From positions 62,001 through 126,000 of the forward strand of contig NZ_FOBF01000004.1 of NCBI RefSeq assembly GCF_900109355.1: a DNA stretch of 64,000 bases. The letters run 5' to 3'. Made by a program: the position numbers and the translations under genes. Numbering within the stretch: the first letter of the stretch is position 1; the number at the start of each line of letters is the position of its first letter. Origin of the DNA: Nonomuraea pusilla (GTDB lineage Bacteria > Actinomycetota > Actinomycetes > Streptosporangiales > Streptosporangiaceae). The notes beneath the pieces were generated by a model, which saw only the letters and a list, made by a program, of their open reading frames with translations, was not told where the DNA came from and did not search any database. Below, one piece after another: positions 25,528 through 34,679 of the stretch.

Positions 25528-26712
25528 ATGAGCGAACTCAGCCCACAGACGCGGGCCGTGCACGTGCCGCAGCCCACGGTCGAAGGCAGCAGGCCCACGA
25601 CGATGCCCATCTACCAGACCTCCGGATTCGTCTTCGACGACCCCGCGGTGATGGCCGACGCCATGACCCGCCCCGACGGCCCGTTCGTGTACGCGCGCTA
25701 CAGCAACCCCACCGTCCGGGCGCTGGAACTGGCCGTCGCCGGGCTGGAGGGCGGCGCGGCGGCCCTCGCCACCGCCTCCGGCATGGGCGCCGTCAACACC
25801 GTGCTGCTCGGCCTGCTCAAGCCCGGCGACCACCTGGTCGCCCAGCAGTCCCTGTACGGCGGCACGGCCGCCATGATCAACGACCTGGCCGCCAGGTTCG
25901 GCGTCGGCGTCACCCACGTCCCCGAGAACGACCCCGAGGCGCTGCGCGCCGCCGTCAGGCCCGAGACCAGGCTCGTCTACCTGGAGACCATCAGCAACCC
26001 CATGGCCAGGATCTGCGACCTGCCCGCCATGTGCGCCGCCGCCCGCGAACTGGGCGTCCTGTCGGTCGTGGACAACACGTTCGCCACCCCCATGCTCTGC
26101 CGCCCGATCGAGCACGGGGCCGACGTCGTCATCCACTCCGCCACCAAGTACCTGTCGGGGCACTCCGACGTCGTCGGCGGCATGGCCGTCTTCGCCGACG
26201 CCGCGCTGCACGCGAAGATCTGGCACTTCGCGATCGAGCTCGGCGCCTCGCCCGACCCGTTCGCGGCGTGGCTGACCCTGCGCGGCCTGCAGACGCTGCC
26301 CCTGCGGATGGAACGCCACTGCTCCAACGCCCACCTGCTCGCATCCAGGCTCGACGAGCACCCCGCCGTCACCGCCGTGCACTGGCCAGGGCTGCCCTCG
26401 CATCCGTCGTACGAGCTGGGGGCCAAGCTGCTGCCCGGGTTCGGCGGCGTGTTCACCTTCGACCTGGCGGGCGGCCGGGCGGCGGGGGAGCGGTTCATGA
26501 GCGCCGTACGCCTCGCGCTCCTCGCGCCGTCGCTGGGCGGCGTCGAGACGCTCGTCATGCACCCGGCTACCACCTCGCACCGCGCGCTGAGCGCCGAGGA
26601 ACTGGCCAGGCACGGCATCGGCGAGGGCACCGTGCGCATCGCGGTGGGCGTCGAGCACCCCGAGGACCTGTGGGCCGACGTCGAGCAGGCCGTGGCCGCG
26701 GCGGTCGCATAA
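25528..26712 (+). CDS. Cys/Met metabolism PLP enzyme (cystathionine gamma-synthase / gamma-lyase type)
   Basis: 394-residue trans-sulfuration family enzyme. The PLP lysine is in HSATKYLSGHSDVVGG. ARYSNPTVRALE (tetramer PLP contact), SGMGAVNTVLL (phosphate loop) and ETISNPMARICDLPAM are canonical, and SLGGVETLVMHPATTSH covers the C-terminal substrate region. It catalyses a beta/gamma replacement or elimination on homoserine- or cysteine-derived substrates; the exact reaction is not resolved. It is divergent from a MocR regulator and 9 nt upstream of a threonine-dehydratase-like gene, suggesting an amino-acid catabolic or sulfur-salvage unit. Confidence 0.9.
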   Translation: MSELSPQTRAVHVPQPTVEGSRPTTMPIYQTSGFVFDDPAVMADAMTRPDGPFVYARYSNPTVRALELAVAGLEGGAAALATASGMGAVNTVLLGLLKPGDHLVAQQSLYGGTAAMINDLAARFGVGVTHVPENDPEALRAAVRPETRLVYLETISNPMARICDLPAMCAAARELGVLSVVDNTFATPMLCRPIEHGADVVIHSATKYLSGHSDVVGGMAVFADAALHAKIWHFAIELGASPDPFAAWLTLRGLQTLPLRMERHCSNAHLLASRLDEHPAVTAVHWPGLPSHPSYELGAKLLPGFGGVFTFDLAGGRAAGERFMSAVRLALLAPSLGGVETLVMHPATTSHRALSAEELARHGIGEGTVRIAVGVEHPEDLWADVEQAVAAAVA

Positions 26713-26721
26713 CCTCGTCCC

Positions 26722-27699
26722 ATGGTCGTGCTCACTCGTCAGGATGTCAGCGACGCCGCCGGTCGCATCGCGGGGCGCGTGCTCCGCACGCCGGTGCTGG
26801 AGGTCGCCCCCGGGCTGTTCCTCAAGCTGGAGCAGCTCCAGCACTCCGGTTCCTTCAAGGTGCGCGGGGCGTTCAACCGCCTGCTGTCGGCGGGCGACCT
26901 GCCCGCGAGCGGCGTGATCGCGGCGAGCGGCGGCAACCACGGGCTCGCGGTGGCGCACGCGGCCCGCGCCCTGGGCGTCCGCGCCGAGATCTTCGTGCCC
27001 GAGGTGACGAGCCCGGTCAAGGTGGCGGGGCTGCGCGCCCTTGGCGCGCACATCACCCAGACCGGGGCCATCTACTCGGAGGCCGCGGAGGCTGCGGCCA
27101 AGCGCGCCGCCGAGACCGGCGCGCTGGAGGTGCACGCCTACGACCAGCCCGAGGTGGTGGCCGGGCAGGGCACGGTGGGGCTGGAACTGATGGAGCAGAC
27201 GGGCGGGGTCGACACCGTCCTGGTGGCGGTGGGCGGCGGCGGCCTCGTCGCGGGCATCACCCTCGGCGTGTCGGGCGACGCAGGCGACGCGCATGGCGCG
27301 CAGGGCTCAGGGGGCCTGGGCGGCTCGGGAGGGCCGCGGGTCGTCGCCGTGGAGCCGGAGCTGATCCCCACCCTGCACGACGCCCTGGCGGCGGGTGAGC
27401 CGGTACGCGTGCCGGTGAGCGGCGTGGCCGCCGACGCGCTCGGCGCCACCCGGCTCGGGACGATCGCCTACGGCGTCGTCTCGCGGGCCGGGGTCCGCAG
27501 CGTCCTGGTGCCCGACGACGCCATCGTCGCCGCCCGCCGCGCGCTGTGGGAGCGGCACCGCGTGGTGGCCGAGCACGCCGGGGCGACCGCGTACGCGGCG
27601 CTGCTGTCGGGCGCGTACGTCCGGGAGCCGGGGGAGCGGGTGGCGGTGGTCGTCTGCGGCGCCAACACCGACCCCGCCACCCTGGCAGCCGAGGCCTGA
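26722..27699 (+). CDS. Serine/threonine dehydratase-like PLP enzyme
   Basis: 325-residue fold-type II PLP enzyme. The PLP lysine is Lys46 (SGSFKVRGAFNR), the substrate loop is SGGNHG (69-74) and the glycine phosphate loop is VGGGGL (about 172-177). It lacks the ACT regulatory domain of biosynthetic IlvA, so a catabolic dehydratase or racemase role is likely. A low-complexity Gly/Asp/Ser insert (about residues 185-205, GDAGDAHGAQGSGGLGGSGG) interrupts the fold next to the glycine loop and is unusual. ATG 26722 follows the previous stop by 9 nt, so the two genes are probably one operon. Confidence 0.88.
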   Translation: MVVLTRQDVSDAAGRIAGRVLRTPVLEVAPGLFLKLEQLQHSGSFKVRGAFNRLLSAGDLPASGVIAASGGNHGLAVAHAARALGVRAEIFVPEVTSPVKVAGLRALGAHITQTGAIYSEAAEAAAKRAAETGALEVHAYDQPEVVAGQGTVGLELMEQTGGVDTVLVAVGGGGLVAGITLGVSGDAGDAHGAQGSGGLGGSGGPRVVAVEPELIPTLHDALAAGEPVRVPVSGVAADALGATRLGTIAYGVVSRAGVRSVLVPDDAIVAARRALWERHRVVAEHAGATAYAALLSGAYVREPGERVAVVVCGANTDPATLAAEA

Positions 27700-27868
27700 C
27701 CACCTCACCGGCCTGCCGGTCCCTCCTCACCCTCGACCCGAAGGACTCACGAGCGACCACGATCCCATCTCGGGCCTCGCTTTTGCGATGCCCCTTCGCC
27801 TGGAAACCCTCGCAGACGCGTGTGACAATCGGTGGGCGGGGAGTGGGCGGATCAGGCGAGGAGAGGCC

Positions 27869-28342
27869 ATGGTGGAGTCGACGCCGACCGGCCGTGCCGG
27901 TGACGGCCGGGTGCCCCTGTCGGGGGCGCTGCGCGAGCCGGGCCCGGTGAGCGTGGCCGCGCTGCGGTCGATGCCGCAGCGGGAGGTGACCGTGACCTTC
28001 GAGTGCCGCACCTCCGGGCTGCGGCGGCACCACTTCAGCGGGCCGCTGCTGCTGGAGGTGCTGCAGGCGGCGGGGCCGCGGTTCGACGCGGGCGAACGCA
28101 AGGACCGCCTGCGCTTCCTCGTCTCGGTCCTCGGCCGCGACGGGCACCGTGCGGTGCTGTCCTGGGGGGAGATCGACCCGGAGTTCGGCAACACCGCGGC
28201 GCTGCTGGCGGTCCGCATGGACCGCCGCGACCTCGACGAGGAGGGCCCGCATCTGGTGGTGCCCGGTGACCGGTGCGGCGGCCGGCACATCAGCCGGGTC
28301 GCGGAGATCAAGGTGTGCGCCGACGACCCGTTATGGCCCTGA
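27869..28342 (+). CDS. Small protein with an oxidoreductase molybdopterin-binding-like domain
   Basis: 157 residues resembling the core of the sulfite-oxidase-type molybdopterin domain. VTVTFECRTSGLRRHHFSGPLLLEVLQ aligns with the strand bearing the Mo-ligating Cys and the following GVPL-like turn, and DGHRAVLSWGEIDPEFGN is the usual middle block. It is far shorter than true SUOX or MsrP enzymes (about 200-400 residues) and has no Tat signal. ATG 27869 with GGAGAGG upstream is chosen; an ATG at 27788 is less likely. It may be a degenerate or minimal family member. Confidence 0.7.
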   Translation: MVESTPTGRAGDGRVPLSGALREPGPVSVAALRSMPQREVTVTFECRTSGLRRHHFSGPLLLEVLQAAGPRFDAGERKDRLRFLVSVLGRDGHRAVLSWGEIDPEFGNTAALLAVRMDRRDLDEEGPHLVVPGDRCGGRHISRVAEIKVCADDPLWP

Positions 28343-28440
28343 ACCGTCGCCCCCGCACCGGCCCGTCGCAGGAGGGCGGGTCGGGCTCAGGCGCATACCG
28401 CACCGGCCCGGAGCGGGAGGCCGCGGGGGCGGACGCCACC

Positions 28441-28544
28441 CGCCACCGACGCCCGCGGCGCGCCACCTGACGCCCGCCATCCGCCACTCGCACCTGACGC
28501 CCGTCACCCGCCACCGACGCCCGCGGCGCGCCACCTGACGCCCG
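28441..28544. repeat. 36-bp direct repeat, two exact copies
   Basis: 28441-28476 and 28509-28544 are identical over 36 nt (period 68), within a wider array of diverged CACCTGACGCCCG units that continues to about 28640. Unequal spacing and internal similarity argue against CRISPR. Confidence 0.85.
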
Positions 28545-28735
28545 TCACCCGCGACCTGACGTCCGCCACCCGTCACTCGCCGCCTGACGTCGGCCACTCG
28601 GCGGCCGCGCCGCGCCACCTGACGTCCGCCACTGGCCGCCCGCGTCCGGGCCGGTCGTCGCCTGGCTTCCGGGGATCCCCGTGGCCCGGCTCGGGATCAG
28701 GTCCCGCCCCGGTGTCGAATCCGGCGCGGGTGGGC

Positions 28736-28772
28736 CGCGACCGCGCCGGCGTGGTCCGCCGTCGCGGTCGCG
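28736..28772 (-). terminator. Hairpin downstream of panB
   Basis: CGCGACCGCG (28736-28745) and CGCGGTCGCG (28763-28772) form a perfect 10-bp stem. A second CGGCG/CGCCG pairing lies inside the loop. It sits 16 nt after the panB stop in the direction of transcription, with no T-tract, as is common in actinomycetes. Confidence 0.6.
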
Positions 28773-28788
28773 AGCCCTCCCGCGGGGA

Positions 28789-29613
28789 TCAGCCGTAGGC
28801 GTGTTCGCCCGTGGGGAAGGCGCCGGACGTCACGTCGGAGGCGAAGGCGCGGGCGGCGCGTCCGAGGTCGGCGCCCAGGTCGCCGTACCTCTTGACGAAC
28901 TTCGCCGGCTGCGGCGTGAGCCCCATGAGGTCCTGCCACACCAGGACCTGCGCGTCGGTCGCCGCGCCCGCCCCGATGCCGATCGTGGGGATCGACAGCG
29001 ACGTCGTCACCCGCTCTGCCAGGTCGGCGGGCACGCACTCCAGCACCACCGCGAACGCCCCCGCCCGCTCCAGGTCCTTGGCGTCGGCCATGAGCTCGTC
29101 GCCCGCCTGGCCGCGCCCCTGGACCCGGTAGCCGCCCAGGACGTTCACCGACTGCGGGGTCAGCCCCAGGTGCGCCATGACCGGGACGCCCGCCGCGACC
29201 AGCGCCTCCACCTGCGGCAGGACGCGCCTGCCGCCCTCCAGCTTGACCGCGTGCGCCCCCGCCTCCTTCATGAAGCGCGCCGCCGTCTCCAGCGCCTGCG
29301 CCGGCGACGCCTGGTACGAGCCGAACGGCAGGTCGGCGACCACGAGCGCGCGCCGCGAGCCGCGCACCACGGCCGCGGTCAGCGGCAGCAGCTCGTCCAC
29401 GGTGACGGGCAGCGTCGAGTCGTAGCCGTAGACGACCATCGCCGCCGAGTCGCCCACCAGCAGGACGGGGATGCCGGCCTCGTCGAACACCCGGGCCGTC
29501 ATCGCGTCGTAGGCGGTGAGCATCGGCCACCGCTCTCCGCGCTCCTTGGCCGCGGCGAGGTCGCGCACCGTCACCCGGCGTCCCGAGACACCGCCGTAAA
29601 GCTTGGTTGACAT
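28789..29613 (-). CDS. panB: 3-methyl-2-oxobutanoate hydroxymethyltransferase
   Basis: 274-residue TIM-barrel enzyme that makes ketopantoate from 2-oxoisovalerate and methylene-tetrahydrofolate, the first committed step of pantothenate/CoA synthesis. Metal-binding and substrate motifs are [37 protein letters not shown] and [21 protein letters not shown]. Length is typical. ATG 29613 has GGAGGG 7 nt upstream. No panC/panD lie nearby. It is divergent from an MFS gene. Confidence 0.95.
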   Translation of the reverse strand: MSTKLYGGVSGRRVTVRDLAAAKERGERWPMLTAYDAMTARVFDEAGIPVLLVGDSAAMVVYGYDSTLPVTVDELLPLTAAVVRGSRRALVVADLPFGSYQASPAQALETAARFMKEAGAHAVKLEGGRRVLPQVEALVAAGVPVMAHLGLTPQSVNVLGGYRVQGRGQAGDELMADAKDLERAGAFAVVLECVPADLAERVTTSLSIPTIGIGAGAATDAQVLVWQDLMGLTPQPAKFVKRYGDLGADLGRAARAFASDVTSGAFPTGEHAYG

Positions 29614-29746
29614 GGGATAACCCTCCAGAGCGTCTCGAGGCGCCCCAGTGGCGTCCCCGGACCCTTCGATGATGGCACGGACGGAAATCCGGTGGCGAAA
29701 CTGTCGGTGGTCCTTGGGACACTTGCTGCCGGAGGTAACAAACAGA

Positions 29747-30964
29747 ATGGCTCTCGAACCGTACCGGCGGCTGCTGCGGCTCCCTGGCGTCCCCACGTTG
29801 CTGCTGGTGGGGCTGCTGGCGCGTGTCCCGTCGACCGCCACGGGCATGGCGCTGACCCTGCACGTGGCCGTCGGCCTCGACCTGGGCTACGCCAAGGCCG
29901 GCCTCGTCACCACGGCGAGCACGATCGGCATGGCCGTGGGGTCGCCGCTGTCGGGGCGGTTCGTCGACAGGCACGGGCTGCGGCCGGTGCTGGTGGTCAC
30001 CACGCTGGCGCAGGCGGCGTTCTGGGCCTGCGCCTGGGCGCTGCCGTTCCCGGCCCTGGTCGTCGCGGCGCTCGTGGCGGGCCTGCTGGCGCTGCCGGTG
30101 TTCAGCGTGATCAGGCAGTGCCTGGCGGCCATGGTGCCCGTCGACCAGCGGCGCATGGGCTTCACCCTCGACTCCATGCTGGTCGAGCTGTCGTACATGA
30201 CGGGCCCGGCCCTGGCGGTCGTGGGCATCACCCAGTTCGGCAGCGGGGTCACGATGACGGTCATCGGCGCGGGCATGACGCTGTCGGGCGTCGCGCTCGC
30301 CGTGCTCAACCCGCCCACCAGGTCCCGTTCCGAGCTGGAGCAGCCCCTCACCAAGGTGCCGAGGCGCGAGTGGCTCACCCCCGGCTTCGTGGGCCTGCTC
30401 GGCACGGTGGCGGCGGCCACGTTCGTGCTGACGGCGACCGAGCTGTCGCTGACGGCCACGATCAACAAGGCTGGCCAGACGGAGTGGGTCGGGCTCGCGG
30501 TCGGCATCTGGTGCGTGTACTCCCTGGTCGGCGGGTTCGTCTACGGCGGGCTCTCGCGCGGCTTCTCACCGCTCGGCCTGATCGCCGCCATGGGGCTGCT
30601 CACGGTGCCCGTGGGGCTGGCCTCGGGAGACTGGCGGTGGCTGCTCCTCGCGCTGCTGCCCGGCGGCCTGCTGTGCGCGCCGGCCCTGTCGTCCACGGTG
30701 GACGTGATCAGCCGCTGGGTGCCGCCCGCCGCGAGGGGTGAGGCGATGGGCTTCCACGGCACCGCGCTCCTGCTGGGCGGCGCGGCGTCGGCGCCCATCG
30801 CGGGGGCGATCATCGACTCGGTGGGTCCGGCGTGGGCGTTCGCCGTCGCGGGGCTCACGGCGGTGGCGATGGTGACCGTGGCCCTGCCCTTCTGGCGCCG
30901 CCGCCCGGTCCACCCGCCCACCACCCAGGACGCCGTCCAGGAATCCCTCCCCACCCCCACCTGA
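29747..30964 (+). CDS. MFS transporter
   Basis: 405 residues with 12 predicted membrane helices. The cytoplasmic loop 2-3 motif is [15 protein letters not shown], and [20 protein letters not shown] is typical of small actinobacterial drug or sugar exporters. A Pro/Thr-rich C-terminal tail follows the last helix. ATG 29747 has GGAGG at 29731-29735. The substrate is unknown. It is divergent from panB across 133 bp, and the two are probably unrelated in function. Confidence 0.87.
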   Translation: MALEPYRRLLRLPGVPTLLLVGLLARVPSTATGMALTLHVAVGLDLGYAKAGLVTTASTIGMAVGSPLSGRFVDRHGLRPVLVVTTLAQAAFWACAWALPFPALVVAALVAGLLALPVFSVIRQCLAAMVPVDQRRMGFTLDSMLVELSYMTGPALAVVGITQFGSGVTMTVIGAGMTLSGVALAVLNPPTRSRSELEQPLTKVPRREWLTPGFVGLLGTVAAATFVLTATELSLTATINKAGQTEWVGLAVGIWCVYSLVGGFVYGGLSRGFSPLGLIAAMGLLTVPVGLASGDWRWLLLALLPGGLLCAPALSSTVDVISRWVPPAARGEAMGFHGTALLLGGAASAPIAGAIIDSVGPAWAFAVAGLTAVAMVTVALPFWRRRPVHPPTTQDAVQESLPTPT

Positions 30965-30982
30965 CCCACCCCGAGACGGGGT

Positions 30983-31021
30983 GACGGCCTTCCCTGGGAT
31001 GGGGGAACCGGGAAGGCCGTC
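30983..31021 (+). terminator. Perfect 12-bp hairpin after the MFS gene
   Basis: GACGGCCTTCCC (30983-30994) pairs with GGGAAGGCCGTC (31010-31021) around a 15-nt loop, starting 18 nt after the MFS stop. No T-tract follows. Confidence 0.7.
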
Positions 31022-31147
31022 CCAGCTGGGGAGGCCGGGGGCTTCCGGGGTGGATGGAGGTCCGGGGCAAGTCGTCCCAGGTGGGCCCCGGCGGGCTTGC
31101 CGGTGGGTGGAGGTCTGGGAGAGGCCGTCCCCCTGGACGGGGAGGCC

Positions 31148-31309
31148 CGAGCGCCCACCCGGCAAGGTCGCCCCGGACGCCCATCGGGCAAGGCCGCCCC
31201 CGGACGCTCACCCGGCAAGGCCGCCCCCGGACGCTCACCCGGCAAGGCCGCCCCCGGACGCTCACCCGGCAAGGCCGCCCCTGGACGCCCACCGGGCAAG
31301 GCGCTCCTC
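31148..31309. repeat. 27-bp tandem repeat array (about six units)
   Basis: Units begin near 31148, 31175, 31202, 31229, 31256 and 31283. The three central ones are nearly identical, built on GGACGCTCACCCGGCAAGG followed by a C-rich end; the outer units have diverged. There are no spacers, so this is a minisatellite and not CRISPR. Confidence 0.9.
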
Positions 31310-31567
31310 CCGAACTTCCGTTCAGGCGGGCCAGCGGCCTCCCAGCCCTGGCCCCCACCCCGAAAGCCACCCCCAGGCCTCCCCACGTGGGACGGCTTCT
31401 CCGGACCTCCACCCGTCCCGGGAATCCAGTTGTCCGGAGGCTGTCGTTCTCCGGTGGGCGGGCGTGCTCCGGTTGAGCGAGGGGCGTGTGGGGGCCGCGG
31501 CCTGGGCTTCGGGGTGTGCGCGTCGATGTGGGGCTGCGGTCTACGGGCGTTTACATGGAATTTACGA

Positions 31568-31632
31568 AACGGCACCGTTGCGTATCGGAATAGGCTTGCG
31601 ATACGGTGTCGTTGCGAAACTTAGTCGTATCG
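31568..31632. promoter_or_regulatory. Operator cluster upstream of the DHA2 pump
   Basis: AACGGCACCGTT (31568-31579) is a perfect palindrome with a 2-nt centre. CGTATCG (31581-31587) is inverted as CGATACG (31599-31605) and repeated at 31626-31632. ACGG-NNN-CGTTGCG also recurs directly (31569 and 31603). The cluster ends 16 nt before the pump start codon. The TetR gene encoded after the pump is the likely binder. Confidence 0.65.
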
Positions 31633-31648
31633 AAATTAAGGACCTTGT

Positions 31649-33199
31649 ATGGACCCGAACTCGGGGCACCCACGCCGATGGACCATCCTCGGCGTCCTGG
31701 TGTTCAGCTTGCTGGCGGTCGTGCTGGACAACACGATCCTCAACGTGGCGATGAAGACGATCGCCGACCCGCACGCGGGTCTGGGGGCGACCCAGAGCCA
31801 GCTGGAGTGGGCGATCAACTCCTACACGCTGGTGTTCGCCGGCCTGCTGTTCACCTTCGGCGTGATCGGCGACCGCACCGGTCGCAAGCGGATGCTGTTC
31901 ATCGGCATGGCGCTGTTCGGGCTGGCCTCGCTGGCCAGCGCGTACTCGCAGGACCCGATGCAGCTCATCTTCGCCCGCGCGGCGATGGGCATCGGCGGCG
32001 CCGCCATCATGCCCGCCACGCTGGCCATCATCTCGAACGTCTTCCCGCCCGGTGAGCGTGGCAAGGCCATCGGCATCTGGGCCGGCGGCGTGGGCCTGGC
32101 GGTGGCGATCGGCCCCATCACGGGCGGCGTGCTGATCGAGCACTTCTGGTGGGGCTCGGTCTTCCTGGTCAACGTGCCCATCGTGATCATCAGCATGATC
32201 CTGATCGCCACGATCGTGCCGGAGTCGCGCGACCCCAAGCCGTCCAAGCTCGACCCGGTCGGCGTGCTGCTGTCGATCATCGGCCTGGTGGCCCTCGTGT
32301 ACGGCATCATCCGCGGCGGCGAGCTGGCGACCGTGGCCAACGCGCAGGTGCTGGTGCCGACGCTGATCGGCCTGGCGGTGCTGGGCGCGTTCGTGTGGTG
32401 GGAGCGCCGCATCGACAACCCGGTCTTCGACGTCCGCAACTTCACCAACATCAGGTTCAGCTCGGCCATCGGCATGATGGGCATCGTCTTCTTCGCGATG
32501 ATGGGCGGGATGTTCTTCCTGACCTTCTACCTGCAGATCGTGCTCGGGTTCACGCCGGTGGAGGCGGGCGCGCTGATGATCCCGTTCGCGGCGGCGCAGC
32601 TCATCTTCGCCCCGCTGAGCCAGCGGGTGAACCAGCGGTTCGGCGCGAAGCTGTCGGCGACGGTCAGCATGCTCGTGGTGACGGCGGCCCTCGCCAGCTA
32701 CGCCTTCCTGGACGCCGACACCCCGGTGGTGCTCATCGAGGTCGTCTTCTTCGTCCAGGGCGCCGCGATGGCCAACATCATGCCGCCCGCGACCACCGCC
32801 ATCATGGAGTCCCTGCCCAGGGAGAAGGCGGGGGTAGGCTCGGCCATGAGCAACACCGTCCGCCAGGTGGCGGGCGCGCTCGGCGTGGCAGTGCTCGGCT
32901 CGGTGCTGTCGTCCAGCTACCGGGGTGAGATCGCGCCCGCGCTCGCCGGCCTGCCGGCGGACGTCCAGCACAAGGGCGGTGAGTCGATCATGGCGACGGT
33001 GGGCCTGGCGCAGGCGCTCGGCGAGCGCGGCCAGGCGCTGATCAAGCCCGCCTTCTCCGCCTTCGTCGACGGCATGCACGTCACGGCCCTGGTCTCCGCG
33101 GTCATCGCGCTGGTGGGCGTGGCGGTCGTGGCCAGGTGGATGCCCGGCAAGGCGAAGCCTGTCCAGCAGGCGGAACAGAAGGAACCAGCGGTAGTGTGA
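31649..33199 (+). CDS. MFS drug exporter, DHA2 (14-helix) family
   Basis: 516 residues with 14 predicted membrane helices (EmrB/QacA type). Motif A is GDRTGRKRMLFIGMALFG. The N-terminal LDNTILNVAM corresponds to the conserved motif D1, and WAGGVGLAVAIGPITGGVL to motif C of antiporters. It probably exports a toxic or antibiotic compound using the proton gradient. ATG 31649 has AAGGA 7-8 nt upstream. A TetR gene follows after 7 nt, and a cluster of inverted repeats precedes the start, which points to substrate-inducible expression. Confidence 0.92.
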   Translation: MDPNSGHPRRWTILGVLVFSLLAVVLDNTILNVAMKTIADPHAGLGATQSQLEWAINSYTLVFAGLLFTFGVIGDRTGRKRMLFIGMALFGLASLASAYSQDPMQLIFARAAMGIGGAAIMPATLAIISNVFPPGERGKAIGIWAGGVGLAVAIGPITGGVLIEHFWWGSVFLVNVPIVIISMILIATIVPESRDPKPSKLDPVGVLLSIIGLVALVYGIIRGGELATVANAQVLVPTLIGLAVLGAFVWWERRIDNPVFDVRNFTNIRFSSAIGMMGIVFFAMMGGMFFLTFYLQIVLGFTPVEAGALMIPFAAAQLIFAPLSQRVNQRFGAKLSATVSMLVVTAALASYAFLDADTPVVLIEVVFFVQGAAMANIMPPATTAIMESLPREKAGVGSAMSNTVRQVAGALGVAVLGSVLSSSYRGEIAPALAGLPADVQHKGGESIMATVGLAQALGERGQALIKPAFSAFVDGMHVTALVSAVIALVGVAVVARWMPGKAKPVQQAEQKEPAVV

Positions 33200-33206
33200 G
33201 GCCGCG

Positions 33207-33809
33207 ATGACGATCCAGGAATCAGGGACGACCCGTCCTGCGGGCCGCCCGCGCAGCGAGAAGGCCGAGAGGGCGATCATCGAGGCGACCCTCGACCTGA
33301 TAGGCGAGGGCATGGGCGTCTCCGAGCTGTCCATCGAGGCGATCGCGTCGAGGGCGGGCGTGGGCAAGACGACGATCTACCGGCGCTGGTCCAACAAGGA
33401 GGACCTCGTCGTCGACGCGCTGTCCACGCTCAAGTCGCCGCTGCCGCCCTTGTCGGGGACGTCGGTACGCGAGGACTTGATCGCCCTGCTCGACGCGATG
33501 CGCAGGGAGTCGGGGCAGGCCCGTTCGCGCTGTGTCATGAACATCGCCATGAGCGAGTCCGATCGCTACCCGCGGCTGATGGAGCGCTTCTTCAAGCGCG
33601 CCATCGAACCGCGCAGGGAGGCGCTGCGCGCGGTGATCGAGCGCGGCATCGCCTCGGGGGAGCTGCGCCCGGACCTGGACGTCGAGTTGGGCACGGCGGT
33701 CCTGTCGGGGACCATGCTCTGGTACACGAAGTGGGGCCCGGCGGGCGACCTCGCGCCCGACCTGGCCGAACGGGTCGTCGACGCGGCCCTGCACGGCCTC
33801 ACCCCCTAG
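33207..33809 (+). CDS. TetR-family regulator of the DHA2 pump
   Basis: 200 residues. The N-terminal TetR helix-turn-helix (about 18-65: IIEATLDLIGEGMGVSELSI, SRAGVGKTTIYRRWSNKEDLV) is followed by an all-helical TetR_C ligand domain. It is in an operon with the pump, 7 nt behind it, so if it binds the inverted repeats at 31568-31632 it represses both genes. The inducer is unknown. Confidence 0.93.
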   Translation: MTIQESGTTRPAGRPRSEKAERAIIEATLDLIGEGMGVSELSIEAIASRAGVGKTTIYRRWSNKEDLVVDALSTLKSPLPPLSGTSVREDLIALLDAMRRESGQARSRCVMNIAMSESDRYPRLMERFFKRAIEPRREALRAVIERGIASGELRPDLDVELGTAVLSGTMLWYTKWGPAGDLAPDLAERVVDAALHGLTP

Positions 33810-33999
33810 GCGCCGCCCCTCGTACGGCCACACCGGCCGCCGGGGCCGATGGCCTGCTCGCGCCTCCTGTGCCGCCTGCCGTAACCGCCGCACCGGTCGC
33901 CAGGGCCCGGGGGTGCGCGGTGGGGGTGGCGTGACGGTTCGGGGCGGTGTTCCCGGGTAGCGGGGAGCCGACGATCCGTAACGGGAGGAGGCTGCGTAG

Positions 34000-34656
34000 A
34001 TGCGTCCCTTGGTCGCCGCGCTCGTCGCCACGGCTGTCGTGACGGCCGCCTGCGCGAACCAGTCCACCGACGCCAGCCTTCGGCACTACCAGCCGAACGA
34101 GGGCACGAACTACGACCTCAAGGGCGTGCTGCACGTGCGCAACGCCTTCCTGCTGAGCGGCGCGACCACGTCCGCCGCCCCGCCCGCGGCCTCACCCTCC
34201 AGCCCGCCCGCCTCCCCGCCTTCCGCCTCCGGCCCGGCGTCGCCCTCCGGGCAGCCGACGGGCCAGGGCGGCGGCCAGGACGCGCTGTTCGCGGTGTTGA
34301 TCAACTCGGCGGCGAAGCCGGACACCCTGGAACGCATCACCGTGGAGGGCGGCGGCCAGGTGCAGCTGCCCGGCCCGATCGAGCTCCCGCCGAACCAGCC
34401 GGTGGGCACGGGCAACCGGCCGATCGCCTCGGTCAGCGGCGTCAAGGGTGGCCCGGTCGCGATGACGTTCTCGTTCAGGAACGCGGGTGACCTCCGCCTG
34501 CTGCTGCCGGTCATGCGGAGGACGGGCATCTACGCGAGCCTCACGCCGTCGCCGGCGGGCCCGCCTGTCCCGTCGCCGGCCGGGACGGCCCCGGTGACCA
34601 CGCCCTCCCAGCCGTCCCCGCCGTCCTCCCGGCCCGCGTCCCCGGCCCCGTCGTAG
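34000..34656 (+). CDS. Lipoprotein with PCuAC/LpqE-like domain
   Basis: 218 residues. The lipobox VTAAC places the lipidated Cys at 18. The mature domain has the beta-rich pattern of LpqE/PCuAC copper chaperones (YDLKGVLHVRNAFLL, ALFAVLINSA, PVAMTFSFRNAG). I do not see the Met/His copper ligands of true PCuAC. It carries a Ser/Pro/Ala-rich insert (about 50-90) and a similar C-terminal tail. GGAGGAGG lies 9 nt before ATG. It converges on ctaD across a strong terminator, so the link to copper delivery is suggestive only. Confidence 0.72.
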   Translation: MRPLVAALVATAVVTAACANQSTDASLRHYQPNEGTNYDLKGVLHVRNAFLLSGATTSAAPPAASPSSPPASPPSASGPASPSGQPTGQGGGQDALFAVLINSAAKPDTLERITVEGGGQVQLPGPIELPPNQPVGTGNRPIASVSGVKGGPVAMTFSFRNAGDLRLLLPVMRRTGIYASLTPSPAGPPVPSPAGTAPVTTPSQPSPPSSRPASPAPS

Positions 34657-34679
34657 CAGGCAGGCGGCGTGCAGAGCGA

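Larger units (their letters stand above)
28343..28788. other. 446-nt intergenic stretch with degenerate GC repeats
   Basis: Between convergent genes. The left part, about 28430-28640, is built from variants of CGCCACCTGACG(C/T)CCG(C/T)CA. The right part holds the panB terminator hairpin. No reading frame has convincing codon structure. Confidence 0.7.
30965..31648. other. 684-nt intergenic region
   Basis: Contains, in order, a terminator hairpin, G-rich degenerate repeats, a 27-bp tandem array, and the operator/promoter zone of the DHA2 pump. Frames on both strands run through the array because 27 is divisible by three, but their composition (Pro/Gly/Arg collagen-like) is explained by the repeat. 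I see no credible gene. Confidence 0.65.

Noticed and set aside
31148..31309. Possible CRISPR array
   Set aside because: Units are contiguous without variable spacers, and no cas genes are present in the window. The 28441-28544 repeats fail for the same reason.
30541..31754. Collagen-like Gly/Pro/Arg frames over the 27-bp array
   Set aside because: Frames stay open because the unit is 27 bp; no ribosome site or conserved domain, and one frame runs antisense into the MFS gene.
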